Below, piece after piece: positions 33,637 to 44,840 of a stretch of 64,000 nt of DNA (its first letter is position 1; each line of letters opens with the position of its first letter). The position numbers and the translations under genes were made by a program. Below the pieces are notes generated by a model, which made no database searches, had not been told where the DNA came from, and was given only the letters and a program-made list of their open reading frames with translations. The stretch is from Chloranthus sessilifolius (Eukaryota > Streptophyta > Magnoliopsida > Chloranthales > Chloranthaceae), in assembly GCA_021018995.1 (NCBI GenBank), contig CM037596.1:99617416-99681415 (forward strand). Reading direction: 5' to 3'.

Positions 33637-33726
33637 TTAGAAGAATTTCTCAGGAGGAGGTTCTAACTCTTCTCCGTTCACGTAATCCGAATCTTCTGGA
33701 TCAACGTCTCCCGAAGCCTCTGTTGC
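33637..33726 (-). other. Acidic 29-residue reading frame inside LTR
   Basis: Minus-strand frame ATEASGDVDPEDSDY... ending EELEPPPEKFF and TAA. It lies 3' of the box TAGCTCACCCCTTAGACTAT, the same arrangement as at 16941-17058. The similar end (EEEDLPPGYF there) suggests a preserved peptide. Confidence 0.5.
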
Positions 33727-34039
33727 CGCTAGAACTAGACCTGCGACGTATAGTCTAAGGGGTGAGCTACATCCTAGCTCAATAGAGAAACAAAATGAAC
33801 ATATAGATTAAATCTCACATATACGTTAGCGGTTTTAAAAACACCATTTATCGGATATCACTTTTGAGAAAAACAATTGAAATAATTGGAATAAAATGAT
33901 GGGTACCGCTGTTACTTTACATGGTTTTTGTTTGTTCCCTACTGGTTTAGTTGTGAATTCGACCTAATCATTTAAATCTTAACTTAAGTAGTCCCCGAGC
34001 AATATAGCATCGAGCCCCGATGGAATACCCACCATCGTC

Positions 34040-34410
34040 GTCTAACTAGACAGTTGTTATGTGTATTCCCTGGGAATACTGCCCAAGCCCCTTTCTCATA
34101 GGTGGCGAGGTCCATTCTCAAATCTACATCCCTGGGATGTGCTATAAGTATACGGATTGGCCACCGTACCGGTCACAGATATCCTGCCAAGTCAGTCGTG
34201 GATATCCCGTCACATCGATGGGGTATTCTAATCAAACCTTAAATAATAAAATATCAAATGTGCTCTACATATAGTTATTCACCATAATTATGCTAATTTT
34301 ATTATATTAGGCCTATCATTTTACTTCAGTTTCACTGTTAGTTTTCATCTGCATCCCTGGGATGCCACTGATTCACATGCATCATTTAGATGTCCACTTT
34401 ACAATTCTAC
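34040..34410. repeat. CATCCCTGGGATG minisatellite in chromovirus LTR
   Basis: Words TTCCCTGGGAATACT, ACATCCCTGGGATGTG, GCATCCCTGGGATGCC and GTCCCCTAGGGATC are spaced by 60-250 bases. The word is itself a palindrome around CCCTGGG. Confidence 0.7.
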
Positions 34411-34725
34411 GTCCCCTAGGGATCTCATAATTTTCACTTTTGAAACTTACACACACACCCTTTTTCATAATGATCATGCAATACTCGACTATTTAATTGA
34501 AATACGCTACATATATGAGTTGACAAAATAATGTACATGTTTCAAGAATATTTCCTACCTTAACGCAAATCCAACGCACTCCTTTCTCGTAGAGGTTTAC
34601 ATGTCACAATCTCACGTCAAACCTACATTGCATGCATCAAGGACACACTTAGAAAGGTCACAAGAACCATTGGAGTACACACCCCCCATGAATTGTACTT
34701 AAAATTATAAAAATCCGTATAGGGT

Positions 34726-35063
34726 CTCGCTCGAGCGGGAACTATTCCTCGCTCGAGCGGTCACTTAGCCTCGCTCAAGCGAGCACTTGACCTTGCACGA
34801 GCGGTTAAAATGAGGTACCAACCCTCTCGCGCGCGGTCACTCTAATCGCTCAACTGGCTACATTCCTCGCTCGAGCGGTTAAAACGAGGTCGCTCGAGCG
34901 ATTAAAACGAGCCACCTGAAGCTTCACGCGATGCCTCGCTCAAGCGAGCTCCTCCTTCAGTATGGGTCTCGCTCGAGCGAGCTCAAAATGCAAATTGTTC
35001 TCATGTTTTATATTCTGTCCTCACTCGAGCGAGCCGTTTAGACCGCTCGAGCGAGCCACGACA
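34726..35063. repeat. Cluster of CGCTCGAGCG palindromic words in LTR
   Basis: Seven CTCGAGCG cores, mostly in CTCGCTCGAGCGGT or GCTCGAGCGAGC context, and two CTCAAGCGAG variants in 340 bases. The same word recurs in the internal cluster at 37400-37552 of the same element, and nowhere in its coding part. Confidence 0.9.
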
Positions 35064-35552
35064 GAATATAGTGCTCGATTCGTCCGAGAAAAGATTTCTT
35101 ATTCCCTTTCAAGGCCCATTAATATCGGAATCATTCATCTAAAATTTATACTACATTTAAAACACACACATAATCGTTTCAACCCATACCTCAATCGATA
35201 GATCTTTTATACTTTGATCCAGATTCAAAAGATGAAGAGGGTTGCTAAAACTTCTGTTCCACCCTCCTTCCAGATTGTCTACTGGCTTAGAAACGAATGG
35301 ACTTTTACTCCTCTTTCACAAAACCCTTTCTCCTTCCTCTCTATTTTTCTTTCTCTCTATTTAGGCCAATTTAGGTTACGTATTGGGCTCCTCTCTCCTC
35401 CCTCTTTCACTTATATATATATTAGTGAAAGCTAGTGTGTTTCACACATACACACCTAGTGTATATATGTTAGTTTTGGTTTCCTTGTGAACCACACATA
35501 CACGTGTGTGGTACGTGACATGCACGGTTCCCAAAATTCTGGGGTTATGACA

Positions 35553-35565
35553 TTCACCCCACCTT
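35553..35565 (-). promoter_or_regulatory. Polypurine tract of the chromovirus
   Basis: Minus strand AAGGTGGGGTGAA, immediately before the LTR start TGTCATAACC. Confidence 0.8.
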
Positions 35566-35959
35566 ATAGAATTTTTGTCCTCGAAAATTGACGATATATT
35601 AGAAATTACGTACAACTAATTTAAAAGGACTTTGAAAAGGCTACATCCTTACATACCCATGTAAATAAACAAAGGTCTAATGTCTCGAAACAACTTGCAT
35701 TAAATAAATTCAATTTATACCCAAATATTCAAGAACAATGAAAACAAAATTTTGTACTGTCAGGTATCTCCATAGTTATAGCACCAATTGATCATAGAAT
35801 AAAAGTATAGACCTATACTATCATAATGTTAACCATCAACAAAATTGTGACATCCATGTCACGATAGTTTGTAAATAAAATGTCAAAATACCACCTCACT
35901 ACGAAATGTCCTAACAAAAAGTTATATTTCCATTTTCCAAAAGAAAATTATATGACTAC

Positions 35960-37258
35960 CTAGTCATCATCCTCCTCATACTCGTCGTCATCGTCGCCGG
36001 AGCCATCATCGTCATCGTAGTCCTCGTCATCCTCATCCTCGTCAACCTCCCTGGTGGTAGTGGTACCCGCTGTAGTGCTCCTCGTAGTAGGGCCCGAGCT
36101 AGACGCTCCAAAAATAGCGCCTCTCATAGCACCGACGCGCTCCATGTATGATTGCGGGTACGCATGGCCCATGAGGTCTATGAGTAGCGCCTCCAGAAAC
36201 CTCTGATGTAACCTGATCTCCCGCCGCTACTGGAGGATCTCTCGCATCATGCCAGTGTCGGTGGTAGGTAAAGGCGGTGGAGACGAAGCAGAGGGAATAG
36301 TTGGTCCCGTCGATGGTGGTGGTGGTGCTGCTGCTCGTCTTGCGTCTTGCCGATCCCTCTTCCTATTGGTGCTATTTTGGAGGCTTTTTAGGTTTTGGCT
36401 CAAGTCTTGGGCGAGGAACGGTGTGACATTATCTGATGGTGCTAGCTCGTCCACCCTGATCTGAAATCCCTCATTCCCGTTTCGTGAGTCAAGGAGTCGG
36501 GAAATCAACCGAGCATAGGGTAGTCGGTTGATGGGTGGAGGAATAGCACCTCTTACATTCCTTTTATAGGCATGCGCCATGCCTTTAATGACTACCATGG
36601 GTGCGCTAACCCACCTATTATGAAATGCGGAGTGCAAAGTTCGCATAAATGCGTCGCGGCGTTCTTGATCATGGCCGGTCGGGTGTAAGTTCTTAAAAAT
36701 GATATCCAAAAGCCACATGTGTGGCAGTAGCTGAGATCGGGTGATAGATTGACCCAAAGCGGACGTGCCGCCAGTGATGTCGAAAATAATCGTTGGGAAT
36801 TCTACGTTCCCAGAAAAAGGTGGTTGGATAAGTGGGATCGGGGCATAGACGTGTGGGCAGTTCATAACTGACAAAATCTCATCACTGCCAAAAATTAATT
36901 CTTTTCCTTCGATCGTGACGAGGATGGTGTCCTCATTCACGTTCATGTTAAGGGTTTGGTAAAATAGTTTTACGAATCTCGAATAGTACTGAGCTCTAAA
37001 CGGGGTAAGTAATGGTCTAAGGTTATTGTTGGTGAGGAAATTTGATGTCCATTGGGTGGACGTCGGATCCCCAAAACAAGAGGGATGTATATCTCATTCG
37101 GTTTCAAAGATTTTTGCCCCCCACCAATCGTCTAGTTCGATTGGGGTAGGAGATGGGGTTGGGGGTGGTTGTGGTGCTTGCGGCGCTTTGTTGCGCGTTG
37201 ACGGCGATCGAATCACCATTCGTTTCTTAGGTTGGGGATTAGGGCTTGAAGAAGCCAT
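35960..37258 (-). pseudogene. Extra ORF downstream of pol, acidic C-terminal tail
   Basis: One continuous frame of about 432 codons with two in-frame stops (TGA near 37098, TAG near 36225). The N-terminus, MASSSPNPQPKKRMVIRSP, resembles the start of the extra ORF of the Athila-like element at 51962 (MASSSSAPQRLSQRP). The middle has VTIEGKELIFGSDEIL, a pattern of the plant-specific 'putative plant transposon protein' domain, and LLPHMWLLDIIFKNLHPTGH. The C-terminus has a proline-rich linker and a tail almost entirely of D and E (EVDEDEDDEDYDDDDGSG and on). It lies where retroviruses carry env, but I see no signal peptide or membrane segment. Function unknown. Confidence 0.65.
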
Positions 37259-37399
37259 TGATATTCCAAGAGCTTATTGAATGTAATAGAGTAGGGATAT
37301 AGTAGATTTGACCTTTTTGACGCTTTTTAATGGTTCGGATCGCCTAAATCTGGTGCTAAATCGAACGAAAAACGAGTTTGATAATCCAAAAGCCCTAAC

Positions 37400-37552
37400 C
37401 TCGCTCGCCCAACCCTTTGTCTTCGCTCGAGCGGTAAATAGACCTCGCTCGAGCGGTCACTAGTCCTCGCTCGAGCGAGTCCAGAACGGTTTGTATTTAT
37501 AATTTTATGTGGCTCGCGCGAGCGAGCATAAATGTTCGCTCGAGCGAGCCCA
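37400..37552. repeat. Internal CGCTCGAGCG palindrome cluster
   Basis: CTTCGCTCGAGCGG, CCTCGCTCGAGCGG, CCTCGCTCGAGCGAG, GGCTCGCGCGAGCGAGC and TTCGCTCGAGCGAGCC in the gap between pol and the extra ORF. Confidence 0.9.
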
Positions 37553-37589
37553 TAAACTTTTTTTTTTTTTTTTTGGTTCTCCTAAGCTC

Positions 37590-37761
37590 GTATTTTTCAC
37601 TAGGTCTATTTTAACACTCAGGGGATCATTCACACGTGATTATTATTTGTGAACGTTTGAGACTTTATTCACTTAGTATTTTTCACTAGGTCTATTTTAA
37701 CACTCAGGGGATCATTCACACGTGATTTTTCTTTGTGAACGTTTGAGACTTTATTCACTTA
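37590..37761. repeat. 86-bp tandem duplication
   Basis: Two copies of a unit beginning GTATTTTTCACTAGGTCTAT (37590 and 37676) that differ only at a few bases near GTGATTATTATT / GTGATTTTTCTT. Each contains CACACGTGAT. Confidence 0.9.
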
Positions 37762-37884
37762 GTAGTCCGCTCGTGTAAAAGTTAAGCTAATATGCTCGAA
37801 TTTTCAATCACACTCGTTTACTAGTTTCAAATAAAAATCAATATACTGTCAAAATATCACATAGCATCATATTTAAGAAAACAA

Positions 37885-40095
37885 CTAGTTAACGTTCTCA
37901 AACAAGTTGGGGTGTTGTTCTTTGACATCTGCCTCTCTCTCCCACGTTGCTTCCTCAGCCAGATGGTTATTCCATCGCACAAGCACTAGAGGAATGACTT
38001 TGGCGCGTAGCACTTGTTCCTTTTTATCCAAAATCTCCGCCGGTTCTTCTACCATACTCATGTCCTCATACATCTCCAAAGGTTTTCCTCCCAAGATGTG
38101 GAAAGGATCGTTCACGTACTTTCTGAGCATAGATACGTGGAAGACGTTATGTACCCGATCAAATCGTGGCGGTAAGCCAACACGATACGCAACCTCCCCT
38201 ACTCGACCCAAAACCTCGAAAGGTCCAAGATAACGGGGACTCAACTTGCCTCTCTTTCCAAACCTCATTACGCCTTTCATCGGCGACACTTTTACAAACA
38301 CGTGTTCTCCTACTTTATAGTTCACGCTCGTCCGCTTGATATCAGCGTAACTTTTCTGTCTGCTTTGAGCCGCCTTTAGTCTTTCTCTGATCATGCGAAC
38401 AATAGCGGCGTTATCCTCAAGTAACCCGGGTCCCAAAATAAATTTCTCCCAAGTTTCCTCCCAATTTATTGGCGATTTGCATCGCCTTTCGTACAAGGCT
38501 TCATACGGTGCCATCCCAATGCTCGTCTGAAAACTGTTGTTGTATGCAAACTCAATCAATGGTAGGTGTTGATCCCACGATCCTTGTAATTCCAACATAC
38601 ATGCCCTAAGCATGTCTTCAATGATTTGATTGACCCTCTCAGTCTGTCCGTCGGTCTGTGGGTGGAACGCCGTACTGAAATCTAGTCTCGTTCCCATTCC
38701 TTCTTGAAATTTCTTCCAAAACTTTGATGTATACAATGGGTCCCAGTCTGAAACGATGCTACTCGGAACCCCATACAAACGGACGATCTCTTTCATATAC
38801 AACTCTGCCAATCTTCCCGCCATGTACATCGTATGGTAAGGTAAGAAGTGTGCTGACTTGGTCAATCGATCGACCACTACCCAAATGGCATTGTACCTCT
38901 TTGCAGTTCGCGGTAGACTGACTATGAAGTCTATGGAATTCGATTCCCACTTCCATTCCGGTATAGGTAGGGGTTGCAATAGACTTGCGGGGTGTCTATG
39001 ATCAATCTTCACTTGTTGGCACGTCAAACACCGCGACACGTACTCTACCACGTCTTGCTTCAAATCTCTCCACCAGTAGTTCTTTTTCAGATCTTGATAC
39101 ATCTTCGTGCTCCCCGGGTGGATAGCATAGCTTGACTTGTGGGATTCATTGAGAATCGTTCGTCTTAAATCGACATTGTCCGGAATACAAAGACGGCCCT
39201 TAAACAATAAGGAGCCATCCTCCTTGATTGAAAAGTCGGATCTGATGCCCTCAGTTACATCTTGACGTATCTTGGTTAGTACTGGGTCTTCTTCCTGAAG
39301 TTCTCGTATATGTTCGAATATCACTGGTTTCACTGATATGTTGGCCAAAAAGGCTCCTGTAGCTTGTGACTTAATGTCTGCACCATATAATGCTAGATCT
39401 TCCAACAGCTTCCATCGGTGTATACCCAAAATTAGACTAGCCAACTGAGCTGAACTCTTTCGACTCAAGGCATCGACCACTACGTTAGCCTTGCCTGGAT
39501 GGTACTGTATGGAACAGTCATAGTCCTTGAGGAACTCCATCCATCTGCGCTGCCTCATATTTAGTTCCTTCTGTGTAAATAGATATCTGAGGCTCTTATG
39601 GTCAGTGAAGATTTCAAACGTTTCTCCGTATAAATAATGTCGCCATATCTTCAAAGCGAATATGACCGCTGCTAGTTCCAGATCATGCGTCGAATAGTTC
39701 TTCTCGTGCTCTTTCAACTGTTTTGACCCGTAAGCTATTACCTTTTTATGTTGATTGAGCACGCAACCCAAACCATTATACGAAGCATCACTGTAGACCG
39801 TGAATCCCCCACTGCTTGACGGAATGGCTAATACTGGAGCTGAGGTGAGTCTCTTCTTGAGTTCTTGAAAGCTCTTCTCGAACGCTTTACTCCACTCAAA
39901 TCTTGAATCTTTTCTTGTAAGCCTCGTAAGAGGTCCCGATATCTTTGAAAATCCCTCAACGAAACGTCGATAATAACCTGCTAGTCTAAGGAAACTTCGG
40001 ACGTCTGTCACGGTATTTGGTTGCTCCCAGTTCACTACTGCCTCGATCTTAGCGGGATCTACTGTGACACCATGCTTTGAGACAACATGTCCCAA
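37885..40095 (-). pseudogene. Chromovirus pol: RNase H, integrase, chromodomain
   Basis: A 736-codon open stretch. Order: RT thumb/connection ([20 protein letters not shown]), RNase H ([36 protein letters not shown]), H2C2 zinc finger ([15 protein letters not shown]...CLTCQQVK), integrase core with D (SIDFIVSLP), D ([11 protein letters not shown]) and E ([17 protein letters not shown]), and a C-terminal chromodomain ([32 protein letters not shown]). The chromodomain places it in the chromovirus branch, closest to Tekay/Del. Such domains bind modified histones and guide integration. The catalytic residues are present. It is separated from RT by a one-base deletion, so it is not translated as part of the polyprotein here. 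Confidence 0.9.
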
Positions 40096-41099
40096 AAGTT
40101 AATCTCTTCTAACCAGAATTCACATTTGCTGAGCTTGGCATACAGTTGGTATTCGCGTAAGGTTTGTAGAGCGAGTCTCAAATGCTTCTCGTGCTCTGCT
40201 TCTGATTTGGAATATATTAGAATATCGTCGACAAACACTACTACGCAGGAGTTCAGATGTGGTTTAAACACTTGATTCATTAAGTCCATAAACGACGCCG
40301 GTGTGTTTGTCAATCCGAACGGCATCACCAAAAATTCATAGTGTCCATACCATGTTCTGAATGCCGTTTTATGAATGTCCTTAGCCTTGACTCTTAACTG
40401 ATGGTATCTAGATCTCAGATCGATCTTGGAAAAGTACTTCGCTCCTTGTAGCTGATCGAACAAGTCATCTATTCTTAGCAAAGGGTATCTATTCTTCACA
40501 GTGAGTTTGTTCAATTGTCGATAGTCAATGCACAACCGCATCGACCCATCTTTCTTTTTCACAAACAAAACTGGTGCTCCCCATGGAGAAACGCTTGGTC
40601 TTATGAACCCTTTATCCATGAGCTCTTGCAACGGTTCTTTCAATTCTTTTAACTCAGCGGGAGCCATCCTGTATGGTGCTTTTGAAATAGGCTCCGTTCC
40701 CGGTGCTAAGTCGATAGCGAATTCCACTTCTCTCACTGGAGGTAATCCTGACAATTCTTCTGGAAATACGTTTTCGAATTCTCGTACTACTGCTATCTTG
40801 GAGATAACATTCTTTTCTTTTTTATCTCCCTTCAGAAATGCCAAATAACCACTACACCCCTTTTTGATTAAACGTTCTGCTCTGACTGCTGAGATGAGTG
40901 GCACCTGTGTCGATCTCTCTCCTCGAAATCGAAATGATCTCCTCGTGTTAGGTTGGAAAATAACAACCTTATTCTTGCAACCCACCATTGTACAATGATG
41001 GGACAGCCAATCCATGCCAAGGATCACATCGAATCCTTGCATCTCCAATAATATTAATTGTGCGTCTAATTCGTAGACAGCGTCGTCCCGGACGCTCAC
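40059..41099 (-). pseudogene. Chromovirus protease C-terminus and reverse transcriptase
   Basis: 346 codons: the end of the protease fold ([16 protein letters not shown]), then RT with [51 protein letters not shown] and the catalytic [12 protein letters not shown]. The protease DTGA site and all of gag are absent: no frame continues upstream of 41099. It ends in a wrong frame after a one-base loss in a T-run (plus-strand A-run 40094-40097); restoring frame would lead straight into the downstream open stretch, which overlaps by 37 bases. Confidence 0.9.
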
Positions 41100-41764
41100 T
41101 ACTACCGATTGTCAATGGATTTTCCTTTATTTAAGTGAGGTGGCTGTGACATAAAATAGTGTGGTAGTAATAACAGCCTTAAATAAATATAAAATGATAT
41201 ATGGGGTTTCATAGATGGGAAACTTTAAGTCAGATAACCAACACATGTGACGTTAAAAGAGGTATTAGCCGAGTTGGTACGCTCTCATCATCTAATTCAA
41301 AGCCGTCAATGAATTTTAGCAAGGGTGAACTCAAAGATTCGATGGGAGAATTTGAAGGTACTCTTGATTTGTAACTAATATAAACTATGTTCTTGTTAAG
41401 TTTTATTATGTTGTTGAAAACGAGGTTAGAGTTTTTGGACTTAAGGTAAAAGCCTAAGGCCTCGTTCGAGAGCCTAGAAAAGCTCAGATTCCAAGTTTGA
41501 ACTCAGAAAATGAGCCAATTATGATAGTTTCCACGTAAATCCCCTATTCGTGAGTTTGCATTGGGGCATGTGCTTTTTGAGTAAATCTGAGTGAAAACGA
41601 CAAGCGTGCGTCCGAGTTTTTCGGTCGGAAAAGCTCAGAATCCGAACTCTAGATTGTTGCTGCTAACTATACTCCACCATTCCATATACACTGGATTACA
41701 ACTACACCCAAGTCCAACGGCTAGTTTCCAACGTCGTGGCTACTTTCTTCCTCCATAAGGCATG

Positions 41765-41878
41765 CACATGGCTTTTCTCTAATCCAATAAAACAACAAAA
41801 ATCCAACCCAAGAAGAACCCTGCATATGGCTTTTCTCTATTCTAATAAAACAATAAAAATCTAACCCAAGAAGAACTG
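41765..41878. repeat. 57-bp imperfect tandem duplication
   Basis: ATGGCTTTTCTCTAATCCAA and ATGGCTTTTCTCTATTCTAA, each followed by TAAAACAA(C/T)AAAAATC and AACCCAAGAAGAAC. Confidence 0.8.
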
Positions 41879-42094
41879 TTGAAATCCTAGATCTAAAAGT
41901 CCGAACAAATGAATCAAAAAATTGAGATTAGAAAGTGGGTAAATCTCAAATCTGACCTCAAATCTCTGAAAACAATGGCTGTGACCCGCCGGTCTTAAGT
42001 CTAGATCGTCGTTAGAGATGTGAAGGGAGATGGACTTTTAGGGTTTTTCTTATTTTGGATGGTGGGCGATGAATGAGAAGTACAGAGACAGAGA

Positions 42095-42175
42095 GATGTT
42101 GAGAGAGAGAGAGAGAGAAGAGGAAGAGAGGGAGGAAAAGAAAAGGCAGAGGAAGAGGAAGAGAGAGAGAGATAA
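42095..42175. repeat. (GA)n-rich tract
   Basis: GAGAGAGAGAGAGAGA followed by purine-only sequence with GGAAGAG words. Confidence 0.9.
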
Positions 42176-42779
42176 ATTGTTTACCATGTTAAGATATCAC
42201 CTTAACGTCTTGTAAGGGCGCCTATTTGGTGCACATGGGAAGAAGCACCTAAATTAGGTGCTTCCCCAAGAAAACATTAAAAAAAATTAAGATATTTAAA
42301 ATAAATAATGCATTAGTGAAGGGAAACTTAATGGTGGTTCAATCAGTGAGTTGTTTGAGATATTTTCAATAAGTCAAGTGATCAATCCTTCCCCACAACT
42401 AACTTTTATTTAGTACTTTTGTGGGTCTGTATGGGTCATGAATCAGATTGGGCCGGATCACAAGTTGATTCAAACATGTTCATAGGTACCAATTTTTATA
42501 TTTGTGCTTTTATGGGTCTACATGGGCCATGGATCGGACTGGCTCGGGTCATGAGCTAGATCAAACCTGTTCATAGGTTAAATCGGGCTAGTTCTCTGAC
42601 TTATTTTGTCTTGGTCTATAGATTAGGACCTGGGTAAATTTTTTTTTTATATGGGGGCCTAGATAACGAAATAATAATAAAAAAAAATAAATATCCTTTT
42701 GTCCTCAAAACTTTAAAATTTTAACGCCACCCTTCTAGAAAAAAACATCAAAATTATTAAATTTGTCAATTTTGTAATA

Positions 42780-43110
42780 AATTCGCTCTGTGTATGTGAT
42801 GTTTTGGTAATTACCTTTCATGAAATCTTATTTGAAAAAAAAAATCCGTCAATTATGTTCAACCTCGCATGGATTAGTAGCCCATAAAATTTTAATCAAA
42901 TTTAATTACGACACATAATCCGATGATTGAATAACAGTTATATGGTTGTAGCACAATCATCCATTAAAGCGATTCTAAGCTTTTCTGAGATGAATTAAAG
43001 AACGATAAAATTCTGAGTTATTTGGAAGAAAATCAGGAATCAAAGTAACTTAAGAACGCGTCTAGGAAAGTCAAGTAGCTGAGTCTGCCAGGATTCTGCA
43101 GGACTTTGGG
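42780..43110 (+). repeat. Dispersed repeat, pair of 9225-9520
   Basis: Shares ordered blocks with 9225-9520: TTATGTTCAACCTC, CCCATAAAATTTTA, ACGACACATAA, GATGATTGAATAACA and TCTAAGCTTTTCTGAGAT. Confidence 0.6.
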
Positions 43111-43800
43111 TTTTCAGGAGTATGAGCTTTTCTAAGAAAAACCAGGAAACACCGGAACTAGGCCTAAGAGATATTTTCTATTTTTGGGATAGGATAATGG
43201 CTGTGACCAACATCAAACACCAAAATGGTGTTTAAATGATCTTAAACTATTATAATTAAATTTTTTATCTCACACAAGTAAAGTGTGATTTATCACTGTG
43301 TCATGTGGCAATCATCCATGATCAACCTAAATTGTCCTAGTAGCAACCTACTATGAACATGTCTCAGCCAAAGCAATATGCCTATAAGTGGACGTGAACA
43401 TTCGATTGATAAATAATGAGTAGTGAAATATGATGATATTTCACCCCTAAATAGTTACATTTAGCCGTCCGATGAAGGCTATCTGATGAGAATTACTAGA
43501 TTTGAAGTGTTTCAGGTAAATATAATCCAAGTGCATAAAACAGCCTAAGAATTCCGAAAATAATGTCAAACACTGCAACCTTGGGTCATCGAGAACTTAG
43601 TGTGACTTGCGGCTCAATTTGGACCATCAAGACGTTAGATTCGGGAAATTGCTAAAATACAAAAGTTGTAGAGCTTTCTGTCATCTTTCTAATGCCATAA
43701 GAATCATATCAATTTGAGTTTTGAGTGGAAAGCTATGGCTGAAATATAAAGGCAACATCTGATAGAGAGTTGGGCTAAAGTTCACGGAAATTTGGGAAGG

Positions 43801-44010
43801 TCGATCAATCGACCTTTAAGTCGATTAATCGAGGGAAGTGATTGAGTTTGACACAAAAAGCACTTTTTGATTGCAAAATTAAAGGAGGTCGATTAATCAA
43901 CCTTGCACTCGATTAATCAAGGTAAAGGATAGAGTTTGAGATGGAAATGACTCCTTAGAGCAAATTTAGAGGGAGTCGATGCATCGACTCTATAAGGTCG
44001 ATTAATCGAC
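43801..44010. repeat. TCGAT-NN-ATCGA palindrome cluster in 5' LTR
   Basis: GGTCGATCAATCGACC, AGTCGATTAATCGAGG, GGTCGATTAATCAACC, CTCGATTAATCAAGG, GAGTCGATGCATCGACTC and GGTCGATTAATCGACCC, in three close pairs. Confidence 0.9.
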
Positions 44011-44504
44011 CCTGGCTTTTCGGGCTAGGAAAACGGCGAGACTTGAAAGTATTTAAAGCCACAAACAACAACTCGGGAGGGGGACACGCAGAGATAGAGA
44101 TTTTATTTGGAGAGCTTTGTTGTTCTTTTACCTTCTTGTTTTTAGCATTCCTTTCTTAGAGAATATTATTTTTATTCAATTAATTCCTACTTTAAATTTA
44201 GAGATTAGTAGAGAGTATTTTTAATTTTGTTTCAAAAGATCATTAGACTGGTGGATTAAGCTTGGATCAAGGAATTGCTATTGAAGGTTGACGTATTTTT
44301 AATTAATTAGATCAATGTTATCTTCCATTTATCACTTTTTTATGTCATTTAATTACAACATGTGTGGCTAATTTCTTAAGGATGGGGATCTAATGATTCT
44401 CGTCCGAGGGATATACTTCTAATAGTATAGATCTAGGATTAAGCTTTGAGATTTTATTTTACGATTGTTATGTTATCATGAACGGATGAAATCTCCGTCA
44501 CTAA

Positions 44505-44840
44505 CTGGGATCGAGTGTGTCGAGTCATGCCCGGATCTTAGATCTGTGACGGTAATTTTACCTCAATCATTGTTATATGATCTTTTTATTTTTATCGTGT
44601 GGATCTACTTACGATTATGATCTGGAATCGAATGTGTCGAGTCATGCCCTGGATCTTGGATCTGTAATGGTAAGTTTATCTCAATTACTTCCTAATCTGA
44701 AATCAAGTGTGCCAAGTCATACCCTTGATCTCAGATCTATGGTGGTATTCTTGTTGGAGTTTTTACCCATTTTGGGGATGATTTCTATTTGTATCTGAGA
44801 TCGAGTATGCCGAGTCATGCCCTTGATCCCAGATTTATAT
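44505..44840 (+). repeat. Four tandem-spaced hairpin units in LTR
   Basis: A unit of about 40 bases occurs four times, about 75-115 bases apart: arms ATCTGAGATCGAG and CTTGATCTCAGAT around a loop TGTGCCGAGTCATGCC. The loop is better conserved than the spacers. The same four units are in the 3' LTR (57358-57695). Confidence 0.8.

Larger units (their letters stand above)
33278..35552 (-). repeat. 3' LTR of the chromovirus
   Basis: On the minus strand it starts TGTCATAACCCCAGAATTTT (35552) and ends AAAATTCGGGCTGTCACA (33278), 2275 bases. It carries seven CTCGAGCG words (34726-35063), a CATCCCTGGGATG minisatellite, the TAGCTCACCCC box and an acidic short frame. Its start and end share the motif CCnnAATTTTGG. 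Confidence 0.8.
33278..41137 (-). mobile_element. Ty3/gypsy chromovirus (Tekay/Del-like), 5' truncated
   Basis: On the minus strand: part of protease, RT, RNase H, integrase and a chromodomain (41099-37885), a palindrome cluster, an extra ORF (37258-35960), a polypurine tract (35565-35553) and the 3' LTR (35552-33278). Gag and the protease active site are missing above 41.1 kb and no 5' LTR was found there. The LTR end lies within the copia RT. A single-base frameshift in pol and two stops in the extra ORF suggest relatively recent inactivation. Confidence 0.85.
41138..43416. other. Non-coding repeat-rich stretch between two gypsy elements
   Basis: No gene. Contents: a CTCGTTCGAGAGCC/AAAGCTCAGATTC repeat (41455-41660), a 57-base tandem duplication (41765-41878), a GA-rich tract (42095-42175), a degenerate GGGTC/GGGCC hAT-like tract (42416-42640), a dispersed repeat (42780-43110) and a GTTTAAATGATCTT MITE end near 43231. 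Confidence 0.5.
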
